Shown piece after piece: positions 56,811 through 64,000 of a stretch of DNA of 64,000 bases (position 1 is the stretch's first letter; every line of letters starts with the position of its first letter). A program made the translations under genes and the position numbers. This DNA comes from JAPOVO01 sp026708165 (GTDB taxonomy: Bacteria; Chloroflexota; UBA11872; VXNJ01): NCBI GenBank assembly GCA_965208775.1, contig OZ242360.1, forward strand, positions 2,418,001-2,482,000, in the 5' to 3' direction. The notes under the pieces were generated by a model. It ran no database searches. It had not been told where the DNA came from and worked only from the letters and a program-made list of their open reading frames with translations.

Positions 56811-57647
56811 TCAGGATTCATTGGCCAGGGTCAGGGCCGCGTCGGCGGCTATTTGAACGTAGCTGCGGCGGGCGTGGGCGAATGCGGGTGTAGGGACGCC
56901 CCATCGCCACTCGCGATCCCACAGCTCGTCCGAGACGAGCAGCAGAACGCCCACGTCGATGCCCATCGCGCTGCCAAGGGAAACGATAGCGCTCGTCTCC
57001 ATATCGACTCCCAGTACACCCCGAGCCGCGAAGTTTTTCACCTTGTGTCGCGTCTCACGATAGGGGGCGTCCGTGGTCCAGATGGGGCCTTCCCTGAGGG
57101 CGACTCCGGCACCGGCGGCGGCGCTGCGGAGGGCGCCGTTGACGGTTGGGGATGGCAATGGATCGGCGTCCGCGGGCAGATAGTGATAGGAGGCGCCTTC
57201 CTCGCGAATTACCGAACCGGCGAGCAGGATGTCTCCGACACGCACCTCGGGGTGGACAGCGCCGCACCATCCGAAAGCTATCACCGTTTTAACACCGTCC
57301 TGCTTCAGGCTCTCGAACGTACCAGCGACTTTAGGCGCGTAGACGCACGGCCCAACAACGGAAATCTCATCGACTGAAACTAGCCATCCGCGTTCCTCCG
57401 TTGCTTCAGAGCCATTGGCGGCACCCAAACCCTCCAGGCACCAGTCCATTTCCTCGTGGCCAAGGATACTGAGAACGACGGTTTCCGCAATGGGCGGGCG
57501 CTCGGAGGCCGGTTCGCCACGGAAGCTGCGCCTGCCGAGTACCTCTCTCTGGTGGGCGACTGTTATGACCGGCTCATCCGCACCCTGATTGGTGAGGAAA
57601 TCGGGGCCGGAAGCGTGTTTGGCCCGGCCGGACACGGGGGAGCTCAA
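56811..57647 (-). CDS. nucleoside phosphorylase family protein
   Basis: PNP/UDP phosphorylase fold, 278 residues. Seen: VGPCVYAPKVAGTFESLKQDGVKTVIAFGWCGAVHPEVRVGDILLAGSVIREEGASYHYLP (phosphate/ribose loop and base site), the specificity loop DAPYRETRHKVKNFAARGVLGVDMETSAIVSLG with the MET-type motif GVDMETSA that binds ribose 2'-OH, and LLVSDELWD. Probably purine or uridine phosphorolysis for salvage. The first 30-50 residues do not fit the family and the start may be later. Preceded by a gap with one hairpin repeat. Confidence 0.85.
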   Translation of the reverse strand: MSSPVSGRAKHASGPDFLTNQGADEPVITVAHQREVLGRRSFRGEPASERPPIAETVVLSILGHEEMDWCLEGLGAANGSEATEERGWLVSVDEISVVGPCVYAPKVAGTFESLKQDGVKTVIAFGWCGAVHPEVRVGDILLAGSVIREEGASYHYLPADADPLPSPTVNGALRSAAAGAGVALREGPIWTTDAPYRETRHKVKNFAARGVLGVDMETSAIVSLGSAMGIDVGVLLLVSDELWDREWRWGVPTPAFAHARRSYVQIAADAALTLANES

Positions 57648-57816
57648 CTACGTGATCGCATGGTCAGGCGGACGCGTGACCACACGGGCGTGACACATCC
57701 CTGAATGGCATTCAAGTGCATGTCGATTTTCAGTCGCGCCGCAGCGCGTTGGATCCGTTTGATAGTTCTACAGCCTCTACCGTCGGCTAGTTGCTGGTTG
57801 GACACCGTCACCCCAA

Positions 57817-57839
57817 CCCTCTCCCGTCGAGGGAGAGGG
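57817..57839 (+). repeat. CCCTCTCCC/GGGAGAGGG hairpin repeat
   Basis: CCCTCTCCC (57817-57825) and GGGAGAGGG (57831-57839) form a perfect 9-bp stem with loop GTCGA. This is a commonly dispersed intergenic palindrome; it lies in the 259-nt gap between divergently placed minus-strand genes and could also act as a terminator for the phosphorylase neighbourhood. Confidence 0.6.
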
Positions 57840-57906
57840 GGTTAGACGTCGTCGACCGACGCTTTCCAAGCTTCGGCTAGGAAGCCGTCGAGACTACGCG
57901 GGTGGT

Positions 57907-59466
57907 CTAGCGTACTCCGAACGAGACGGTATGATACCCGGTCGCGCCGTCGGGACGCGCCTCGTGAATCTTCGAGGTCTGCGTCTCGCCAGTTCCGTCG
58001 GTGGCGCGGACCCTGATGGTGTGATTACCTGAGACGGCTTCGAAGTCAAACACCCAGCGCCGCCAAGCGTCCTTGGTCAGGGCCTCGCCGAGACGCGCTT
58101 CCTTCCAGGGGCCGTCGCCGATCTGGCACTCGACCTTGTCGATGCCTCGGGTCGGCGCCCATGCGAATCCGGCGGCCTGCGCCGGTCCGGGCGGAAGAGT
58201 ACGCAGATGCTGCGGAATGTCAATACGCGACTGCGTCTTGACCGGCGCGCGCTTGGCCCAGCCTCTCGGAATCCAGTAAGCGTTGAATCCTTCCCAGGTC
58301 GTCAACTCGATCTCCCTCAGCCACTTGGTCGCGGACACGTAGCCGTAGAGTCCGGGCACTACCAGACGCGCGGGGAATCCATGGTCGAACGGCAGCGGCT
58401 CGTCGTTCATTCCAACCGCTACGAGAGCGTCCCGGCCGTCGAAGGCGATCTCGGTTCGGAATCCGACCGTGAAGTCGTCCACGCTGCGACCGACTATCTG
58501 GGTGGCGCCTTCCTGAACGCCGGCGCGATTGAGGATCGTGCGCAGGGGGACGCCGAGCCACTTGGCGTTGCCGACAAGATCGCCGCCTACGTCGTTTGAC
58601 ACGCAGGAAAGGGTGACGTAGCGCTCGATCGTCTCCATTCCAAGCAGATCTTCGAACGTCAACTCGTAGGGGCGGTCGACCATGCCCGTGACGTTCAGCC
58701 GCCACGAATCGGGATCGACCTTGGGGATCGAAAGAGCGGTATCGATGCGGTAGAAGTCGTCATTGGGAGTTATCAGCGGATCAAGACCGGGGACGTCAAT
58801 GGCCTTGTCGGGGGAGGGAGGATCAACAAACTCGCTGGGGCGAGGCAGCACTACCTCTTCCCGGCTCAGGATGACGGCCTTGCCGCGTTCGGCGAGTGCA
58901 CGCCCGGCGGCGGCGAAACCGATTGCCAAGGCAACCAGGCCGCCTCCCCGATAAAGGAAGGTACGCCTGGGCATCGGCGTCTGAGGGGCGTAGCTCTCAC
59001 GGTCGGTGGGGCGCGGCCGGCGGAAAACGAGCCAGCCGAGCACGACGATGCCCACGGCCGCGGTGACGGCCGCGACGAACACCGATGCGGCGGGTCCATA
59101 CACCGGGTCCCGGATTGCGGAGAAGGCACCGAGGGCGCCGAATGCGGCGAATCCCGCGCCGGCCAGCACGTAGAAGCGCATTGCGAGAATGCCTAGCAAG
59201 GCCCCGATGACGAGCGAAAGAATGATGGTGCCAACGATGAGCGCGAGCTTGTCGTTGGTGCCGAAGACATTTATGGCGAAATCTTCCATGGCGGGGGGCG
59301 AGTAGTCGATGACGAGCTTGCCGACCGCCAGGAGCATTGAAGGCAGGCCGGAGGAAAATCCGGCGACAAGCTCACTAGCGCCGAGGGCGGCCGCCGAGGC
59401 GATGAGTCCGCCGAGTGCGGATTGGAGGACCGGCCACGTTCGCGCTTTGGACATTAGTTGCTTCAT
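57907..59466 (-). CDS. membrane-anchored sulfite-oxidase-family molybdopterin enzyme
   Basis: 519 residues in three parts. First are four or five N-terminal membrane helices (about 10-150; LQSALGGLIASAAALGASELVAG, ALIVGTIILSLVIGALLGILAM). Then comes an RRTFLYRGGGLVALAIGFAAAGRALA signal-like helix at about 165-190, which may act as a Tat stop-transfer. Last are the exported catalytic domain with Cys in LSCVSNDVGGDLVGNAKWLGVPL (molybdenum ligand) and a C-terminal dimerisation domain (ECQIGDGPWKEARL). Related to YedY/MsrP and sulfite oxidases; substrate unknown. No heme subunit adjacent. Confidence 0.88.
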   Translation of the reverse strand: MKQLMSKARTWPVLQSALGGLIASAAALGASELVAGFSSGLPSMLLAVGKLVIDYSPPAMEDFAINVFGTNDKLALIVGTIILSLVIGALLGILAMRFYVLAGAGFAAFGALGAFSAIRDPVYGPAASVFVAAVTAAVGIVVLGWLVFRRPRPTDRESYAPQTPMPRRTFLYRGGGLVALAIGFAAAGRALAERGKAVILSREEVVLPRPSEFVDPPSPDKAIDVPGLDPLITPNDDFYRIDTALSIPKVDPDSWRLNVTGMVDRPYELTFEDLLGMETIERYVTLSCVSNDVGGDLVGNAKWLGVPLRTILNRAGVQEGATQIVGRSVDDFTVGFRTEIAFDGRDALVAVGMNDEPLPFDHGFPARLVVPGLYGYVSATKWLREIELTTWEGFNAYWIPRGWAKRAPVKTQSRIDIPQHLRTLPPGPAQAAGFAWAPTRGIDKVECQIGDGPWKEARLGEALTKDAWRRWVFDFEAVSGNHTIRVRATDGTGETQTSKIHEARPDGATGYHTVSFGVR

Positions 59467-59533
59467 AAAGACAGCCCAGATCTTCAGCTACCAACCGTCA
59501 GACGGTAATACGCACCGACCGACCGTTCGGTTT

Positions 59534-60664
59534 CTAGCGGACGGTGTGCATCGGCATGATGACATGTGTGTAAGAGTCATCACCCCTGGGACGTATCAGC
59601 CCGGGGCTTGTAGCGCCCGACAGTTGTACCTCCACTTCTTCCGTGTGAATTGTACCAAGGCATTCACCAAGGAAGCGGGCATTGAAGGCTATAAACGCCT
59701 GCTCGCCGTCTACCTCCGCGTCGATTACGCCGGAGTTTCCGCCGATGTCCGCCGACTCCGCCGATACGGACACCGTGCCTCCATCAGCTTCGCCCGCGTC
59801 GATTTCCAAACGGATGACGTTGGAGCCGCTGCGCGCAAAGATCGCCGCAATTCTTGTCGCCTTCGAAAACTCGGCGGTGCTGAGCAAAAGGCGGGTGGAG
59901 CAATCGGTCGGCACCAACTGCTCGTAATTCGGGAACTGTCCCTCGATCAGGTGAGAAATCATCTGAATCCCCGCGACCTGGAAAGCGGCGTGTGTCGCCT
60001 GGGGGGAGATAACGATCTCGACCTCTTCGTTGGTATCGCCAAGTATCCGCGACAGCTCAAGCATGCTGCTTCGAGGGACGATGATCTGGACGCCTCTGCC
60101 GACGTCGGTTTCGGCGTTCAATTTCTTGATCGCCAAGCGGTAGCCGTCGGCGGCGGCAAATACCAGCGAGTCGGGACTTATCGATATCGACACTCCCGCC
60201 AGCACAGGCCTGCTGTCGTCGGTGGCAGTGGCGATTGTGGAGAGGTCGATCATTTGCTTGAGGGTGGCGGCGTCGATCCGCAACACAGTACCGGGTTCGG
60301 CGGCCGGCAGCGGAGGAAAGTCATCCGCTGAAATACCTTTCAACGTGGCGTTGTATTTCCCCGAGGACAGGGACAGCTCCAACGTCTCGGGGTTCAACTC
60401 GAAATCGACGGGTCCGGCATCGAACTGAGAAACGAGGTCGGAGAGCATGCGCGCCGGAACGGTTACGGCTCCTTCGGAATCGATCTTGCATCCCACCATC
60501 ACCGTGGTGGAAATCTCCATATTGGTGGCAGAGAGCTTGAGCATGGACCGCTCGGTAGCGACGAGCACATTCGAGAGGACGGGAAGGCTGGTGCGCGTGG
60601 CGACCGCCCGGTTTACGACCGAAAGTGCCTTACTGAGATTCTCCTGCACGCACGTAAGCTTCAA
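59534..60664 (-). CDS. dnaN: DNA polymerase III beta subunit (sliding clamp)
   Basis: Ring clamp for the replicative polymerase. The TTG at 60664 is chosen because AGGGAGG lies five to six bases ahead and the protein then starts LKLTCVQENLSKALSVVNRAV like other DnaN; the frame could start at 60694. Seen: three clamp domains, with PVLSNVLVATERSMLKLSATNMEIS, LDLSTIATATDDSRPVLAGVSI, AADGYRLAIKKL and the closing IRPRGDDSYTHVIMPMHTVR. 376 residues. Not next to dnaA or recF here; divergent from the ANTAR regulator. Confidence 0.94.
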   Translation of the reverse strand: MKLTCVQENLSKALSVVNRAVATRTSLPVLSNVLVATERSMLKLSATNMEISTTVMVGCKIDSEGAVTVPARMLSDLVSQFDAGPVDFELNPETLELSLSSGKYNATLKGISADDFPPLPAAEPGTVLRIDAATLKQMIDLSTIATATDDSRPVLAGVSISISPDSLVFAAADGYRLAIKKLNAETDVGRGVQIIVPRSSMLELSRILGDTNEEVEIVISPQATHAAFQVAGIQMISHLIEGQFPNYEQLVPTDCSTRLLLSTAEFSKATRIAAIFARSGSNVIRLEIDAGEADGGTVSVSAESADIGGNSGVIDAEVDGEQAFIAFNARFLGECLGTIHTEEVEVQLSGATSPGLIRPRGDDSYTHVIMPMHTVR

Positions 60665-60723
60665 CGCGGCCTCCCTTGCAGCCCGGTTGGTCAAGCTCCT
60701 ATGAGCAGATTTGCGCGGGTTAT

Positions 60724-60777
60724 GGTACGTGATATTGTACCGGCCCGTCGACAGGTCCGCTTGGCTACAAGATGTAG
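60724..60777. promoter_or_regulatory. divergent control region with two inverted repeats
   Basis: GGTAC (60724-60728) and GTACC (60737-60741) flank GTGATATT; CTACA (60765-60769) and TGTAG (60773-60777) flank AGA. Both lie between the divergent dnaN and ANTAR genes. The spacer of the first contains TATTGTAC; the reverse strand reads TACAAT, a possible -10 for dnaN. Confidence 0.4.
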
Positions 60778-60868
60778 TATTGTCGCTCTAGCGATACGGA
60801 GCGCGTGCAACGCGCGCCCGCTTGCTGCTACGCTGGATCGGAAGAACGTCAGGCAGGAAAAACTCACG

Positions 60869-61462
60869 TTGGCAACCGGGACCGGCACAACGCCGCTGAG
60901 AGTCGTAGTCGCTGAAGACGAGACCATAATCCGGATGGACCTCCGGGAGCGTCTCGAAAACCTCGGCTATCAGGTTGTCGGCGACGCGTCAGACGGCGAG
61001 ACTGCCGTGAATCTGGCTCGCCAAACACGACCCAACGTCGTGGTTATGGACATAAAGATGCCCGTGCTCGACGGCATATCGGCGGCCGAGACGCTGACCA
61101 GGGAGGGCATTGCGCCGGTCGTCCTAGTAACAGCCTTTTCCGATCAGGGACTCGTGCAGAAGGCGAGCGAAGTGGGAGTAATGGCGTACGTGATCAAACC
61201 TTTGCGAGACAACGATCTGCGTCCGGCCATCGAGGTGGCCGTTTCCCGATTTCGGGATTACCAGGTTCTGGCGAGCGAAGTCGCAGACCTAACCGAGCGC
61301 CTGGAGACTCGCAAGGTGGTCGAGCGGGCCAAGGGGCTGCTCATGGAAAAGCACGGGCTTTCGGAGCGGGAAGCGTTTCAGCGGATTCAAAAGCTGAGCA
61401 TGGACCGGCGGCGCACAATGAAGCACATTGCCGAGGCGCTGCTGCTGGCAGAGGAAGTTTGA
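60869..61462 (+). CDS. ANTAR-domain response regulator (AmiR/NasR type)
   Basis: RNA-binding antiterminator controlled by phosphorylation. The TTG at 60869 removes a long N-terminal extension of unrelated residues. Seen: receiver domain LRVVVAEDETIIRMDLRERL, phospho-acceptor Asp61 in VVVMDIKMPVLDG, VTAFSD (Thr/Ser), YVIKPL (Lys), then a helix and the ANTAR domain DLTERLETRKVVERAKGLLMEKHGLSEREAFQRIQKLSMDRRRTMKHIAEALL. 197 residues. No partner kinase is nearby. ANTAR targets are two-hexanucleotide stem loops in leader RNAs, which could be sought genome-wide. Confidence 0.93.
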   Translation: MATGTGTTPLRVVVAEDETIIRMDLRERLENLGYQVVGDASDGETAVNLARQTRPNVVVMDIKMPVLDGISAAETLTREGIAPVVLVTAFSDQGLVQKASEVGVMAYVIKPLRDNDLRPAIEVAVSRFRDYQVLASEVADLTERLETRKVVERAKGLLMEKHGLSEREAFQRIQKLSMDRRRTMKHIAEALLLAEEV

Positions 61463-61545
61463 TCGATCCGGTCGATGCGAGCCGGCGATCCAAGTTCGAA
61501 CCTCGACTTGACAGGTCGCAGGATCGGATCGACTACGACTAGAAC

Positions 61546-64000
61546 GTGACTCGTTCGGGAGCGAGACCGCTCCCCGGAGCAGGCTCCGCGCTTCTGAGCG
61601 TTGCGGCTATTACCGCCGCGGTGGCCATTTCTTACCATCGCGTGATCTTTGAAGGTCTGGTCCTGTCGGGCTACGACACGCAGACTTACTTTTTCCCGAT
61701 CCGGTCGTACGCGTCCCGGGTTCTGCTGGGCGGCGAGGCGCCGCTCTGGAATCCATATCTGTTCATGGGAGCGCCGTTCCTGGCGAATCCGCAGGCGGCC
61801 GTTTTCTATCCGCTGAATCTCATATTGATGCCGCTGGACGCGGCCAGATCCGTATCCCTGTCGGTGGTCATTCACGTATGGCTGGCGGCGGTAGGCGCGC
61901 TCGTATTCGCGAGGCGAGTCCTAGACCTGAGGTGGATTCCGTCGACGACAGCGGCGCTAGCGTTTGGTCTCGGCGGAATGCTGAGCGGTCAGACGGGTCA
62001 TCCGAATCAGCTTGCGGTGATCGCATGGCTGCCGCTTGCCCTTTGGATGGTGTGGCTGATCTCGACCTGCCGGGCCGGGTGGCCGGCACTCGGCCTGGGC
62101 CTGATTGTGAGCTTGCAGATACTGGCCGGCCATCCACAGCAGCTATACATGTCAACCGCATTCTGCACGGTCTTCCTGATATTTGCCTTGCTGGCCCACC
62201 GGCGGGATGGAGAGTCGTGGAATTGGCGCGACGCCGCGCTGCGGGGCGGACTGTACGTTTCGGCGCTGGTATTGGGAGCGGCTCTGGCGGCAGTGCAGAT
62301 ATTGCCGAGCCTGCTCTTGTCTTCACTGTCGATCAGATCGGGAGGGCTTGCGCTCTACGAGGCAGGGTCTTTCTCGCTGACGCCCGGTGCTCTAGGCCCG
62401 GCTCTGCTGCCGAGCTTTATCTACTCGCCGTCGTCGCAGGAGTTCCTAGCATTTGTCGGCTTTAGCGCGATTTGGCTGGCGGCTCTGGCGTTGTTTGCGC
62501 CGGTGCGGCGCCGGTTCGCGTTCTTTTTCGCGGCGTTGGCAATTGTCTGCATAGTCCTCTCGGTGGGACCGGCCACGCCGGTGTTTCGGGTTGCGCACGG
62601 AGTCGTGCCGGGCTTCGATCTATTCCGGGTTCCCGCTCGCTGGCTGCTGGGCCTCAATGTGTCGTTGGCGTTTCTGGCTGGAATGGGACTCGATTATCTG
62701 CTGGGACTCAATTCGGGCTGGTCACGCCGGACGACGGCCGCGCTTGCGGCTGCGTTGACGGCGGTTGGCGCCGCGGCGGCTATCAGCGTTATTTCCGACG
62801 GAAACATCCCGGATACGGTCCCGAAAGTCTGGGCTGTGGCGGCCCTGCTTTCGCTCGGGATTTTGGCACTCGTGTTGACGAGGCCAAGACGGTGGGCCTT
62901 CTTGATTCCGCTGGCGGTCGCCGCCGAGCTGGCAGCGGCGCAGCGGCCTCTGGAGCTTGCCAGGCCGGTGCCCATCGAAGCCTATTCAGATTCCGGCGCG
63001 ATAGTGTCGCTGTTGCCGGAGGGTCCTGGCGAGCCGCGCGTGCTGGGACTCGCCGATCCTTCCTACGAAATCAACGACGCCGACCGGGCGGTGCTGGCTT
63101 CGCGGCACCAGGAGGCGCTGGGCTACCCGACGTTTCTGGAATTCCTCATAAGTCTCAAGTACCGGGATACGTTAAGCCCCAATCTGCCCGCAGCATATCG
63201 ACGGTCAAGCCCTGACGGTTACGACGGAGGAGTGCTCCCGACTCGCGATTTGATCTCCTTCAAAGACGCTCTGATTCCGGGCGCGGCTCTCGCACCGGAC
63301 GCCATTCTCAGGAATCAGATCGAGGGCGTACCGGACCGAAGGACGCTCGATCTGCTAGGGGTGGGCTACCTGATCGTGGATCGGAAGAACGACCTCGATG
63401 TGGACGGTGTTTTCTTCGACAGGGAGATCGACTTGAGCATCGAGCCCGGCGGCGCTGTGACGGTGCCTTTCGCCAAAGAGATCAGGGTAAGCGAGGTCGC
63501 GGTTATTGGCGAGGTAACCGCAGGGGAAGGCGGCGATGCTATTGAAACGTCGGGATGGATAGAGACGTTGCGGGGCGAGACGGTGTTAGCTTCGATGCTG
63601 GTTTTGCACGGGGCGAGTCTATCTGGCGGCAAATTCGCGATCGAGATAGGCGATTCGATCGTGACCGACTTGACGGCTTCGAGCTACGTTTCGAAGCGCA
63701 AGATCGATTCGCCAGGGCTCGCCGACGGGATTCGAATCAGGTCGGCGCCTGGTATGCAACTAACGGTGCGGGCGATAACGGTGACTAACGATCAAGGGCA
63801 AACTATTCCATTGCCGTTGAGGATGACCGACCCGTTGGAGATTCTCCATTGGACTGACGCAAAGGTCTACAAGAATCCGAATCCCCTTCCGCGCGTGTTT
63901 CTCGTCAACTCGTTTGCAGTGACGGACGGTTCCGAGGCGGCGGCGGCCGCGCTGCGCAGCGATGGCTTCGATCCGCGAGAAGTGGTGCTGTTGGAGCAGT
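61546..64000 (+). CDS. YfhO-like large membrane protein (3' truncated by window edge)
   Basis: Open from GTG 61546 to the window end (over 818 codons, no stop), so the C-terminus is outside. Seen: repeated membrane helices through about residue 450; FEGLVLSGYDTQTYFFPIRSYASRVLLGGEAPLWNPYLFMGAPFLANPQAAVFYPLN is the hallmark loop of YfhO/GT-C-like proteins, with GYDTQ and WNP..F.G.P. Later come GHPNQLAVIAWLPLALWM, VPARWLLGLNVSLAFLAGMGLDYL and an exposed domain containing YKNPNPLPRVFLVNSF. Probably a lipid-linked-sugar or glycan-modifying membrane enzyme; no precise role is known. Confidence 0.85.
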   Translation, partial: MTRSGARPLPGAGSALLSVAAITAAVAISYHRVIFEGLVLSGYDTQTYFFPIRSYASRVLLGGEAPLWNPYLFMGAPFLANPQAAVFYPLNLILMPLDAARSVSLSVVIHVWLAAVGALVFARRVLDLRWIPSTTAALAFGLGGMLSGQTGHPNQLAVIAWLPLALWMVWLISTCRAGWPALGLGLIVSLQILAGHPQQLYMSTAFCTVFLIFALLAHRRDGESWNWRDAALRGGLYVSALVLGAALAAVQILPSLLLSSLSIRSGGLALYEAGSFSLTPGALGPALLPSFIYSPSSQEFLAFVGFSAIWLAALALFAPVRRRFAFFFAALAIVCIVLSVGPATPVFRVAHGVVPGFDLFRVPARWLLGLNVSLAFLAGMGLDYLLGLNSGWSRRTTAALAAALTAVGAAAAISVISDGNIPDTVPKVWAVAALLSLGILALVLTRPRRWAFLIPLAVAAELAAAQRPLELARPVPIEAYSDSGAIVSLLPEGPGEPRVLGLADPSYEINDADRAVLASRHQEALGYPTFLEFLISLKYRDTLSPNLPAAYRRSSPDGYDGGVLPTRDLISFKDALIPGAALAPDAILRNQIEGVPDRRTLDLLGVGYLIVDRKNDLDVDGVFFDREIDLSIEPGGAVTVPFAKEIRVSEVAVIGEVTAGEGGDAIETSGWIETLRGETVLASMLVLHGASLSGGKFAIEIGDSIVTDLTASSYVSKRKIDSPGLADGIRIRSAPGMQLTVRAITVTNDQGQTIPLPLRMTDPLEILHWTDAKVYKNPNPLPRVFLVNSFAVTDGSEAAAAALRSDGFDPREVVLLEQ

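Noticed and set aside
56811..57647. N-terminal 50 residues of the nucleoside phosphorylase as a separate domain
   Set aside because: No fold or motif is visible; an over-extended start is simpler.
61878..63215. Plus-strand ORFs of 195 and 247 codons in another frame within the YfhO-like gene
   Set aside because: The +1 frame from GTG 61546 is open to the window end and has clear membrane-protein character; the others are shadows.

Overview
The window is 64 kb of moderately GC-rich bacterial chromosome, most consistent with a free-living member of the Chloroflexota (Dehalococcoidia or SAR202-like). That assignment is inference. It rests on the housekeeping order (gmk-priA-def-fmt-M48-like peptidase-rlmN-rpe-rpmB-fakA-recG-rsmD ... 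coaD-coiled-coil protein-yceD-rpmF-fabD-fabG-accC-nusB-tatC), the GPSGSGKD P-loop of Gmk, frequent GTG/TTG starts, and a catabolic complement rich in Gfo/Idh/MocA, SDR, amidohydrolase and LarA/DUF1537 enzymes. No rRNA, CRISPR array, intact transposase or prophage was seen. One tRNA (Pro-GGG) is present.

Layout. 0-2.5 kb: end of a 3-oxoacid CoA-transferase operon and a Gfo/Idh/MocA oxidoreductase. 2.5-15.7 kb: dense plus-strand housekeeping genes for replication restart, translation initiation, rRNA methylation and recombination. 15.7-22.7 kb: an accessory block separating rsmD from coaD, which are usually neighbours. It holds a folded RNA leader with an intrinsic terminator, a secreted Ig-like surface protein, a chain of very small overlapping ORFs, a decayed GAF-domain fragment and a large secreted trypsin-like protease. 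22.8-29.1 kb: fatty-acid, ribosomal, NusB and TatC genes. 29.2-41.8 kb: tRNA-Pro, a glycosyltransferase, a Fe-S PD-(D/E)XK nuclease, secG, a LarA/acid-sugar-kinase pair, a second Gfo/Idh enzyme and an envelope cluster ending in a DUF58/transglutaminase pair. 41.9-48.8 kb: UvrD-type helicase, ATP-dependent DNA ligase, and a lactonase/sugar-dehydrogenase pair. 48.8-51.6 kb: a minus-strand operon of SDR, D-aminoacylase-like hydrolase and an ArsC/Spx-like protein. 52-64 kb: DtxR-type regulator, ABC exporter, spermidine-synthase fusion, nucleoside phosphorylase, membrane-anchored sulfite-oxidase-type enzyme, dnaN, an ANTAR response regulator and a truncated YfhO-like membrane protein.

Main discoveries. 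(1) The ArsC/Spx-like gene at 49156-48806 has an in-frame UGA exactly where the first cysteine of its CxxC motif belongs. A 7-bp hairpin with a GGAT loop lies 29 nt downstream, the layout expected of a bacterial selenoprotein. (2) The leader at 15904-16024 can form several perfect stems and a loop-to-internal-loop pseudoknot, followed by a textbook terminator, so it is a riboswitch-like or ncRNA candidate. (3) Seven ORFs of 27-74 codons are tiled with GTGA and TGATG junctions between 17.78 and 18.96 kb, including two paralogous cysteine-rich mini-proteins. Several proteins look like pseudoenzymes: PriA without helicase motifs, a transglutaminase without its cysteine, and an alpha/beta hydrolase without serine or histidine.

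Limits: all family calls come from reading motifs by eye. No database search, folding program or alignment was run.
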